Of a DNA stretch of 64,000 nt, positions 58,004 through 64,000 are shown piece by piece. How positions within the stretch are numbered: position 1 is the stretch's first letter; each line of letters starts with the position of its first letter. Both the position numbers and the translations under genes were made by a program. The stretch comes from Bacteroides propionicifaciens DSM 19291 = JCM 14649 (GTDB taxonomy: Bacteria; Bacteroidota; Bacteroidia; Bacteroidales; Bacteroidaceae). The stretch is taken from NCBI RefSeq assembly GCF_000375405.1, contig NZ_AQWS01000016.1:1-64000 (forward strand), read 5' to 3'. Under the pieces are notes generated by a model. The model did not search any database. It saw only the letters and a program-made list of their open reading frames with translations, and had not been told where the DNA came from.

Positions 58004-58735
58004 ATGGGACAAAAAGTTAATCCAATAAGTAACCGCTTAGGAATTATCAGAGGATGGGATTCTAACTGGTATGGTGGAAATAATTATCGCGATAATTTAT
58101 ACGAAGATAGTAAAATCCGTAAATACCTTAATGCTAGACTTTCAAGAGCTAGTGTTTCTAGAATCGTTATCGAGCGTACGCTTAAATTAGTTACTATCAC
58201 AATTTGTACAGCTAGACCAGGTATTATTATCGGTAAAGCAGGTTCAGAAGTTGATAAATTGAAAGAGGAGTTGAAACAACTTACTAATAAAGATATTCAA
58301 ATCAATATCTTTGAAGTAAGAAGACCTGAACTTGATGCTGTAATTGTAGCAAATAGTATTGCTCGTCAGCTAGAAGGTAAAATTGCTTACCGTCGTGCAG
58401 TTAAGATGGCTATTGCCAACACTATGCGTATGGGAGCTGAGGGAATTAAAATTCAAATCTCAGGACGTTTGAATGGAGCTGAAATGGCTCGTTCAGAAAT
58501 GTTCAAAGAAGGAAGAACTCCATTGCACACTTTTAGAGCAGATATTGACTACTGTCATGCTCCAGCTCTAACTAAAGTTGGTCTTCTTGGTGTTAAAGTA
58601 TGGATCTGTAAAGGTGAAATATTTGATAAGGTTGATTTAGCGCCAAACTTTACACAAGAAAAACAAGCTGGTGGACGTCGTAATAGCGGTGGTAGCAATA
58701 ATAAGAACTTCCGCAGAAAGAAAAATAATCGCTAA
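58004..58735 (+). CDS. rpsC: 30S ribosomal protein S3, 243 aa
   Basis: mRNA-entry protein with a KH domain ([11 protein letters not shown] near 73-83). The C-terminus is Gly/Asn/Lys/Arg-rich and probably flexible. The start is 7 bp after rplV. Confidence 0.98.
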   Translation: MGQKVNPISNRLGIIRGWDSNWYGGNNYRDNLYEDSKIRKYLNARLSRASVSRIVIERTLKLVTITICTARPGIIIGKAGSEVDKLKEELKQLTNKDIQINIFEVRRPELDAVIVANSIARQLEGKIAYRRAVKMAIANTMRMGAEGIKIQISGRLNGAEMARSEMFKEGRTPLHTFRADIDYCHAPALTKVGLLGVKVWICKGEIFDKVDLAPNFTQEKQAGGRRNSGGSNNKNFRRKKNNR

Positions 58736-58757
58736 TTGAGTTAGATTTTAGGAAATT

Positions 58758-59192
58758 ATGTTACAACCAAAAAAGACTAAATTCAGAAGACAGCAAAAAG
58801 GCCGCATGAAAGGTAATGCTCAACGAGGCCATGAACTTGCTTTCGGATCTTTTGGTATTAAAACTTTGCAAGAAAAGTGGATTACAGGAAGACAAATCGA
58901 AGCAGCTCGTATTGCTGTAACTAGATATATGCAACGTCAAGGACAAATATGGATTCGTATCTTCCCTGATAAACCTATTACAAAGAAACCTGCAGAGGTT
59001 CGTATGGGTAAGGGTAAAGGTGCTCCAGAAGGTTTTGTTGCGCCTGTTAGTCCAGGTAGAATTATTATCGAAGTAGAAGGTGTACCTTACGCAGTTGCTA
59101 GAGAGGCTTTGCGTTTGGCTGCTCAAAAACTTCCAGTGACTACAAAGTTTATTGTGAGACGCGACTTTGATATCAAAAATGAAAATGCCTAA
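58758..59192 (+). CDS. rplP: 50S ribosomal protein L16, 144 aa
   Basis: Organises the A-site region of the 50S subunit. L-Q-P-K-K-T-K-F-R near the start and R-M-G-K-G-K-G-A-P near 82-90 are conserved. Confidence 0.98.
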   Translation: MLQPKKTKFRRQQKGRMKGNAQRGHELAFGSFGIKTLQEKWITGRQIEAARIAVTRYMQRQGQIWIRIFPDKPITKKPAEVRMGKGKGAPEGFVAPVSPGRIIIEVEGVPYAVAREALRLAAQKLPVTTKFIVRRDFDIKNENA

Positions 59193-59195
59193 CGT

Positions 59196-59393
59196 ATGAA
59201 AATAGCAGAAATTAAAGAAATGTCTACTGCTGATTTAGCAGAGAGAATTCAAACAGAGAAGGCTAATTTAAACCAAATGGTTTTAAACCATGCTATTTCT
59301 CCATTAGAGAATCCTGCAGTTATTAAATCATTACGCAGGGCAGTTGCGCGTATGAAATCAGATTTACGCCAAAGAGAACTTAACAATAAATGA
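59196..59393 (+). CDS. rpmC: 50S ribosomal protein L29, 65 aa
   Basis: Small helical protein near the tunnel exit. E-I-K-E-M-S near the start and the closing basic helix (R-A-V-A-R-M-K-S-D) are typical. The stop overlaps an ATG in the rpsQ frame. Confidence 0.96.
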   Translation: MKIAEIKEMSTADLAERIQTEKANLNQMVLNHAISPLENPAVIKSLRRAVARMKSDLRQRELNNK

Positions 59394-59401
59394 TGAGCTT
59401 A

Positions 59402-59659
59402 ATGGAAGCAAGAAATTTAAGAAAAACAAGAATAGGGGTAGTGTTAAGCGACCGTATGGATAAAACCATAACTGTTGCCGCTAAGTTCAAAGAAAAGCAC
59501 CCTATGTACGGAAAATTCGTTAGTAAAACGAAGAAGTACTATGCTCATGATGAGAACAATGAATGCAACATTGGTGACACTGTTAATATTATGGAAACTC
59601 GTCCTTTGAGTAAAAACAAAAGATGGAGATTAGTAGAAATAATCGAAAGAGCTAAGTAA
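59402..59659 (+). CDS. rpsQ: 30S ribosomal protein S17, 85 aa
   Basis: 16S rRNA-binding OB-fold protein. [14 protein letters not shown] near 12-25 and C-N-I-G-D-T-V near 54 are conserved. I chose ATG 59402 because Bacteroidota S17 normally begins M-E-A-R-N-L-R-K. ATGs at 59390 (overlapping the rpmC stop as ATGA) and 59393 are also possible and would add four or three residues. Confidence 0.93.
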   Translation: MEARNLRKTRIGVVLSDRMDKTITVAAKFKEKHPMYGKFVSKTKKYYAHDENNECNIGDTVNIMETRPLSKNKRWRLVEIIERAK

Positions 59660-59661
59660 TT

Positions 59662-60027
59662 ATGATACAATCAGAATCCAGACTTGTAGTATGTGATAAT
59701 AGTGGAGCTAGAGAGGTAATGTGTATCCGCGTTTTAGGTGGAACACGTCGTCGCTACGCTTCAGTTGGGGATGTAATTGTCGTTTCTGTAAAGAGCGTTA
59801 TCCCATCTAGTGATGTTAAAAAAGGTGCAGTATCAAAGGCTTTGATCGTACGTACTAAGAAAGAAATCCGTCGTACTGATGGTTCTTATATACGTTTTGA
59901 TGATAATGCTTGCGTGTTGTTAAATACAGCAGGTGACATAAGAGGTAGTCGTATTTTCGGGCCTGTAGCGAGAGAACTTCGTTCAAAAAACATGAAAGTT
60001 GTATCTTTAGCACCAGAGGTACTTTAA
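59662..60027 (+). CDS. rplN: 50S ribosomal protein L14, 121 aa
   Basis: Forms an intersubunit bridge. M-I-Q[15 protein letters not shown] at the start is diagnostic. Starts 2 bp after rpsQ. Confidence 0.98.
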   Translation: MIQSESRLVVCDNSGAREVMCIRVLGGTRRRYASVGDVIVVSVKSVIPSSDVKKGAVSKALIVRTKKEIRRTDGSYIRFDDNACVLLNTAGDIRGSRIFGPVARELRSKNMKVVSLAPEVL

Positions 60028-60047
60028 TTTTGTAAATGACTTTAGTA

Positions 60048-60368
60048 ATGAGTAAATTACATATAAAAAAAGGCGATACAGTCTACGTGAACACTGGCAA
60101 AGACAGAGGTAAAACTGCGAAAGTTTTGCAAGTCCTTGTTAAGGAAAATAGAGCTATAGTTGAAGGTATTAACTTAGTATCAAAAAGTACTAAGCCTAGC
60201 GCAGCAAACCCACAAGGTGGTATTGTTAAGCAAGAAGCTTCAATTCATATTTCTAATTTGAACGTTGTTGATCCTAAATCTGGAAAACCAACAAGAATTG
60301 GTAGAAAAGAAGATTCTGAAGGATCTTTAGTGCGTTATTCAAAAAAATCAGGAGAGGAGATTAAATAA
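60048..60368 (+). CDS. rplX: 50S ribosomal protein L24, 106 aa
   Basis: Assembly initiator protein with a KOW motif ([15 protein letters not shown] near 8-22). I chose ATG 60048 because the family starts M-S-K-L-H-I-K-K; an ATG at 60036 would add four residues. The stop overlaps the rplE ATG. Confidence 0.95.
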   Translation: MSKLHIKKGDTVYVNTGKDRGKTAKVLQVLVKENRAIVEGINLVSKSTKPSAANPQGGIVKQEASIHISNLNVVDPKSGKPTRIGRKEDSEGSLVRYSKKSGEEIK

Positions 60369-60919
60369 TGAGTAATACTGCAAGCCTTAAAAATGAATAT
60401 GCAGAACGTATCGTTCCTGCATTACAATCACAATTTCAGTATACTTCAGCTATGCAAGTTCCTAAACTAGAAAAGATTGTTATCAATCAAGGTTTAGGTC
60501 AAGCTGTTGCAGATAAAAAAATTATTGATGTTGCTATCAATGAAATCACTGCAATTACAGGTCAAAAAGCCGTAGCTACAGTATCTAAAAAAGATATTTC
60601 AAACTTTAAATTGCGTAAGCAAATGCCTATTGGTGTTATGGTTACACTACGTCGCGAGCGTATGTATGAGTTTTTAGAAAAACTTGTTCGTGTAGCTTTA
60701 CCACGTATCCGTGACTTTAGAGGAATCAATAGTAAGTTTGATGGTCGTGGTAACTATACTTTAGGTATTCAGGAGCAAATCATTTTCCCTGAAATTAATA
60801 TCGATAGTATTACTAAAATTCTAGGAATGAATATTACCTTTGTGACTTCAGCTGAGACTGATGAAGAAGGTCATGCTTTATTGAAAGAGTTTGGTTTACC
60901 TTTTAAACAAGCTAAATAA
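60368..60919 (+). CDS. rplE: 50S ribosomal protein L5, 183 aa
   Basis: Binds 5S rRNA and contacts P-site t[12 protein letters not shown] near 36-44 and F-R-G-I-N near 117 are conserved. Translationally coupled to rplX (TAATG). Confidence 0.98.
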   Translation: MSNTASLKNEYAERIVPALQSQFQYTSAMQVPKLEKIVINQGLGQAVADKKIIDVAINEITAITGQKAVATVSKKDISNFKLRKQMPIGVMVTLRRERMYEFLEKLVRVALPRIRDFRGINSKFDGRGNYTLGIQEQIIFPEINIDSITKILGMNITFVTSAETDEEGHALLKEFGLPFKQAK

Positions 60920-60932
60920 GTTTTAAAATAAT

Positions 60933-61202
60933 ATGGCAAAAGAATCAATGAAAGCTCGTGAAGTAAAGCGAGCTAAATTAGTAGCCAAATACGCTGATAA
61001 GCGTGCTGCTCTTATTGCTGCTGGAGATTATGAAGGATTACAGGCGTTGCCAAAAAACGCATCACCTGTGAGACTTCACAACCGTTGTAGTATGACTGGT
61101 CGTCCAAAAGGATATATGCGCCAGTTTGGTATTTCAAGAATTCAATTTCGTGAAATGGCTTCAAATGGTTTAATCCCTGGCGTAAAAAAGGCCAGTTGGT
61201 AA
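60933..61202 (+). CDS. rpsN: 30S ribosomal protein S14, 89 aa
   Basis: 30S head protein. This is the longer, zinc-free type: the C-x2-C pairs of the short zinc form are missing, with only the single Cys in [10 protein letters not shown]. The closing V-K-K-A-S-W is typical. Confidence 0.98.
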   Translation: MAKESMKAREVKRAKLVAKYADKRAALIAAGDYEGLQALPKNASPVRLHNRCSMTGRPKGYMRQFGISRIQFREMASNGLIPGVKKASW

Positions 61203-61250
61203 TTTTATGAATATTGTCAGGAGAGTCCTGATTAATTTAATTTTTTGAAT

Positions 61251-61646
61251 ATGACTGATCCAATAGCAGATTATTTAACGAGGTTGAGAAATGCAATTAC
61301 TGCTAATCACAGAGTTGTAGAGATTCCAGCTTCGAACCTTAAAAAAGATATCACTAAGATTCTTTTTGAGAAAGGATACATCCTTAACTACAAGTTTGTA
61401 GAAGATGGTCCACAAGGTACTATCAAGATTGCATTGAAGTACGATAAAGTAAACAAAGTCAATGCCATCAAGAAACTAATTAGAGTATCTAGTCCAGGTT
61501 TACGTAAGTATGCTGGTTATAAAGATATGCCTAGAGTTATTAATGGTTTGGGTATTGCTGTAGTATCTACTTCCAGAGGTGTAATGACAAATAAAGAAGC
61601 TACTGATCATAAGATCGGTGGTGAAGTTTTATGTTACATATATTAA
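61251..61646 (+). CDS. rpsH: 30S ribosomal protein S8, 131 aa
   Basis: 16S central-domain binder, and in Escherichia coli the repressor of the spc operon. M-T-D-P-I-A-D-Y-L-T-R-L-R at the start fixes ATG 61251; a TTG two codons earlier is not needed. V-S-T-S-R-G-V-M-T near 105 is conserved. Confidence 0.97.
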   Translation: MTDPIADYLTRLRNAITANHRVVEIPASNLKKDITKILFEKGYILNYKFVEDGPQGTIKIALKYDKVNKVNAIKKLIRVSSPGLRKYAGYKDMPRVINGLGIAVVSTSRGVMTNKEATDHKIGGEVLCYIY

Positions 61647-61659
61647 AAGGAGGAGAATT
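61647..61659 (+). promoter_or_regulatory. Strong Shine-Dalgarno site before rplF
   Basis: AAGGAGGAG directly precedes the rplF ATG with normal spacing and decides that start over an upstream in-frame codon at 61618. Confidence 0.75.
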
Positions 61660-62217
61660 ATGTCAAGAATAGGAAAATCACCCATCCATATACCTGCTGG
61701 TGTTACTGTAACAGTTAGTGAAAACACTGTTTCTGTAAAAGGACCAAAAGGAGAATTAAGTCAAGAAATCAATCCTAAAATCTCTGTTAACGTTGAAGGT
61801 AATGAGGTTGTTTTAACTCGTTCTTCGGAAGAAAGCCAAGAACGTGCTTTTCACGGCCTTTATCGCTCTCTTGTTAACAATATGGTTATTGGTGTGTCTG
61901 AAGGATATACTAAACAACTAGAGTTAGTTGGAGTTGGTTTCCGTGCTGCGACTCAAGCAGATAATATTTTAGAGTTAAACTTAGGTTTTACTCATAGCAT
62001 CTTATTGCAGTTGCCTTCACAGGTTAAAGTTGAAGCTAAGTCTGAAAGAAACAAAAACCCATTGATCTTGCTAGAGTCTTGCGACAAGCAATTAATTGGT
62101 CAAGTTTGTGCAAAAATTCGTTCTTTCCGTAAACCTGAGCCTTACAAGGGTAAAGGTGTTAAATTTGTTGGCGAAGAAATTCGCAGAAAATCTGGTAAAG
62201 CTGCTTCAGCTAAGTAA
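61660..62217 (+). CDS. rplF: 50S ribosomal protein L6, 185 aa
   Basis: Two similar domains near the factor-binding site. M-S-R-I-G-K-S-P-I at the start and the closing P-E-P-Y-K-G-K-G-V near 154 are typical. The start at 61660 is set by the Shine-Dalgarno sequence and family alignment. Confidence 0.97.
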   Translation: MSRIGKSPIHIPAGVTVTVSENTVSVKGPKGELSQEINPKISVNVEGNEVVLTRSSEESQERAFHGLYRSLVNNMVIGVSEGYTKQLELVGVGFRAATQADNILELNLGFTHSILLQLPSQVKVEAKSERNKNPLILLESCDKQLIGQVCAKIRSFRKPEPYKGKGVKFVGEEIRRKSGKAASAK

Positions 62218-62238
62218 AATCTGTAATTTTATAATAAT

Positions 62239-62580
62239 ATGACAACAAAAGTAGAAAGACGAAGAAAAATTAGATATAGAGTAAGAAATAAAATCTCTGG
62301 ATCTTCTTCTTGCCCAAGAATGAGTGTTTATCGTAGTAATAAGCAAATTTACGTGCAAATTATTGATGATTTATCTGGTAAAACACTAGTTTCAGCTTCA
62401 TCTCTAGGTCTTAACGTTCCTTCGAACAAAGACCAAGCAGTTAAAGTCGGCGAGTTAATCGCTAAAAAAGCCGTTGAAGCAGGTATTGAAGCAGTAGTTT
62501 TTGACCGTGGAGGTTATTTATACCATGGTAGAGTAAAAGAGCTTGCTGATGCTGCTCGTAAAGGAGGACTTAAATTTTAA
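62239..62580 (+). CDS. rplR: 50S ribosomal protein L18, 113 aa
   Basis: 5S rRNA-binding protein. [10 protein letters not shown] near 7-16 and [11 protein letters not shown] near 88-98 are diagnostic. Confidence 0.98.
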   Translation: MTTKVERRRKIRYRVRNKISGSSSCPRMSVYRSNKQIYVQIIDDLSGKTLVSASSLGLNVPSNKDQAVKVGELIAKKAVEAGIEAVVFDRGGYLYHGRVKELADAARKGGLKF

Positions 62581-62586
62581 ATCATT

Positions 62587-63099
62587 ATGGTAAGAAATAA
62601 AGTTAAAAATACTAACGATATCGAACTTAAAGATAGACTTGTTGCTATAAACCGTGTTGCTAAGGTGACTAAAGGTGGTAGAACCTTTAGCTTCTCTGCA
62701 ATTGTGGTTGTAGGTAACGAAGACGGTCTTGTAGGTTGGGGACTTGGTAAGGCTGGTGAAGTAACTTCAGCTATTTCTAAAGCTGTAGAAGCAGCTAAGA
62801 AAAACGTTATTAAAGTTCCTGTGTTTAACGGTACAATACCTCACGAACAAGAGGCTCGCTTTGCTGGAGCAGAGGTTTTTATTAAACCTGCTTCTCATGG
62901 TACTGGAGTTGTTGCTGGTGGTGCTATGCGTGCTGTTCTAGAGAGTGTCGGTGTAACTGACGTTTTGGCTAAATCTAAAGGTTCTTCTAACGCTCATAAT
63001 TTAGTGAAAGCTACAATTAAAGCACTTGAAGAGCTACGTGATGCTAAAATGGTTGCCAACAATAGAGGTATTAGTGTACAAAGAGTTTTTAAAGGATAG
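62587..63099 (+). CDS. rpsE: 30S ribosomal protein S5, 170 aa
   Basis: Helps decoding accuracy and mRNA entry. The N-terminal dsRBD-like part has V-A-K-V-T-K-G-G-R near 22-30, where spectinomycin-resistance changes occur elsewhere; it looks wild type here. L-G-K-A-G-E-V-T near 54 follows. Confidence 0.97.
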   Translation: MVRNKVKNTNDIELKDRLVAINRVAKVTKGGRTFSFSAIVVVGNEDGLVGWGLGKAGEVTSAISKAVEAAKKNVIKVPVFNGTIPHEQEARFAGAEVFIKPASHGTGVVAGGAMRAVLESVGVTDVLAKSKGSSNAHNLVKATIKALEELRDAKMVANNRGISVQRVFKG

Positions 63100-63111
63100 G
63101 AGAATTCAAAT

Positions 63112-63288
63112 ATGTCAACTATTAAAATTAAACAAGTTAAAAGTAGAATTGGAGCTCCTAAAGATCAAAAGAAGACTTTAGATGCACTAGGCCTACGCAA
63201 ACTCAATAGAATTGTAGAGCATAAAAACAACCCTGCAATTCTTGGTATGGTAGCTAAAGTGAAACACTTAGTTACTATCGTAGAGTAA
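63112..63288 (+). CDS. rpmD: 50S ribosomal protein L30, 58 aa
   Basis: Small protein found by reading between rpsE and rplO. It begins [14 protein letters not shown] and contains L-G-L-R-K-L-N, both typical of L30, and ends V-T-I-V-E. Position between S5 and L15 is universal. A GGAG lies about 11 nt upstream of the ATG. Confidence 0.96.
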   Translation: MSTIKIKQVKSRIGAPKDQKKTLDALGLRKLNRIVEHKNNPAILGMVAKVKHLVTIVE

Positions 63289-63316
63289 TATTAATTGTAT
63301 TAAACACATTAAGAAT

Positions 63317-63763
63317 ATGAACTTAAGTAACTTAAAGCCTGCTTGTGGATCTACACATTCAAGAAGAAGACTCGGTCGTGGTATCGGTTCTGGCCTTGGT
63401 CGTACATCTACTCGTGGACATAAAGGAGCAAAATCAAGATCAGGCTATAAAAAGAAAACCGGCTTTGAAGGTGGTCAAATGCCTCTGCAACGTCGTTTGC
63501 CTAAATTTGGTTTTAAAAATATAAACAGAAAAGAATTCAAAGCAATCAATTTAGATACTATTCAACAATTAGTTGAAAAGACTAAACTTGAAAAAGTTGG
63601 ATTAAATGATTTTATCAATGCAGGTCTTACTTCCGCTGGCGAGCCTGTAAAAGTTTTAGCTAATGGGCAGCTAACATCTAAAGTTGATGTTGAAGCAAGT
63701 GCATTCTCTAAAACTGCTATCGCTGCTATTGAAGCGGCGGGTGGTAAAGCGATAAAACTCTGA
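63317..63763 (+). CDS. rplO: 50S ribosomal protein L15, 148 aa
   Basis: Late-assembly 50S protein. The Gly/Arg-rich start ([12 protein letters not shown] near 18-29) and [11 protein letters not shown] near 52-62 are conserved. Followed 4 bp later by secY. Confidence 0.98.
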   Translation: MNLSNLKPACGSTHSRRRLGRGIGSGLGRTSTRGHKGAKSRSGYKKKTGFEGGQMPLQRRLPKFGFKNINRKEFKAINLDTIQQLVEKTKLEKVGLNDFINAGLTSAGEPVKVLANGQLTSKVDVEASAFSKTAIAAIEAAGGKAIKL

Positions 63764-63767
63764 TTTA

Positions 63768-64000
63768 ATGAAAAAAGCTATTGAAACATTAAAAAATATA
63801 TGGAGTATTGAGGATCTGCGAAATCGGATCCTCATAACCATATTGTTTGTTGCAATTTATCGTTTCGGCTCATTTGTAGTATTGCCCGGTATTAACCCTT
63901 CATCTTTGGCTGCTTTGCAGAACCAAACTAGTGAGGGTTTATTAGCTTTGCTTAATATGTTTTCCGGTGGTGCTTTCTCTAATGCTTCAATTTTTGCATT
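63768..64000 (+). CDS. secY: Preprotein translocase subunit SecY, N-terminal part (cut by window edge)
   Basis: Only the first 77 codons are in the window. The start K-K-A-I-E-T-L-K-N-I-W and the first membrane helix (L-I-T-I-L-F-V-A-I-Y-R-F-G, near 22-36) followed by V-L-P-G-I-N and the plug-region F-S-G-G-A-F-S fit SecY, the channel of the Sec translocon. It is in its usual place after rplO at the end of the spc operon. Confidence 0.95.
   Translation, partial: MKKAIETLKNIWSIEDLRNRILITILFVAIYRFGSFVVLPGINPSSLAALQNQTSEGLLALLNMFSGGAFSNASIFA

Overview
The window is housekeeping chromosome of a low-GC member of the Bacteroidota, most likely order Bacteroidales. The evidence is: recurring promoter elements of the TAnnTTTG type, in the best cases with TTG or TTTG 19 nt upstream; very few Shine-Dalgarno sequences; a complete Bacteroidota-style dcw (division and cell wall) cluster; an IF2 with a very long charged N-terminus; DUF3109, DUF3467 and DUF4292 proteins; and a glycine-lipid type acyltransferase pair. 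The genus cannot be fixed by reading alone.

Layout. 1-254: 3' end of an IS3-family transposase with a probable right terminal repeat. 316-588: a very small unrecognised gene on the minus strand with its own promoter element and terminator. 724-3450: YfcC-type carrier and a lactonase-like lipoprotein. 3540-8520: rimP-nusA-infB behind a strong promoter and a leader hairpin that looks like an attenuator. 8536-18451: cvpA, sufBCDS, rnhB and then a second, diverged sufBCD. 18682-20867: gpmI and a DUF3109 protein. 20964-24092 (minus): gyrB, then two tandem tRNA-Glu/rpsT units, each with the same promoter. 24378-25106: recO. 25295-41124 (minus): yqeY and the dcw cluster, which in transcription order reads mraZ-rsmH-ftsL-ftsI-murE-mraY-murD-ftsW-murG-murC-ftsQ-ftsA-ftsZ. 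41493-43322: glsA-glsB-like lipid genes. 43342-44673 (minus): dgt. 44796-47554: dut, a TPR protein and a DUF4292 lipoprotein. 47671-48729 (minus): an ArgE-like M20 hydrolase. 48892-50694: a long-chain acyl-CoA ligase. 50828-64000: DUF3467 gene, then the str, S10 and spc ribosomal operons, running off the window inside secY.

How the genes work together. Most of the window serves translation (RimP, NusA, IF2, S20, tRNA-Glu, EF-G and the large ribosomal block), envelope growth and division (the dcw genes convert UDP-MurNAc to lipid II and build the divisome) and Fe-S cluster assembly (SUF). Smaller groups deal with nucleotide pools (dut, dgt), DNA topology and repair (gyrB, recO, rnhB), glycolysis (gpmI) and lipids (acyl-CoA ligase, glycine lipids).

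The unusual feature is local duplication of core genes: sufBCD is present twice around rnhB, and the tRNA-Glu/rpsT unit is present twice in tandem. Other points of interest are three 10-bp repeats upstream of mraZ that look like a MraZ operator, the rimP leader hairpin, and the small gene beside the IS remnant. I found no CRISPR array, prophage, toxin-antitoxin pair or obvious defence island.
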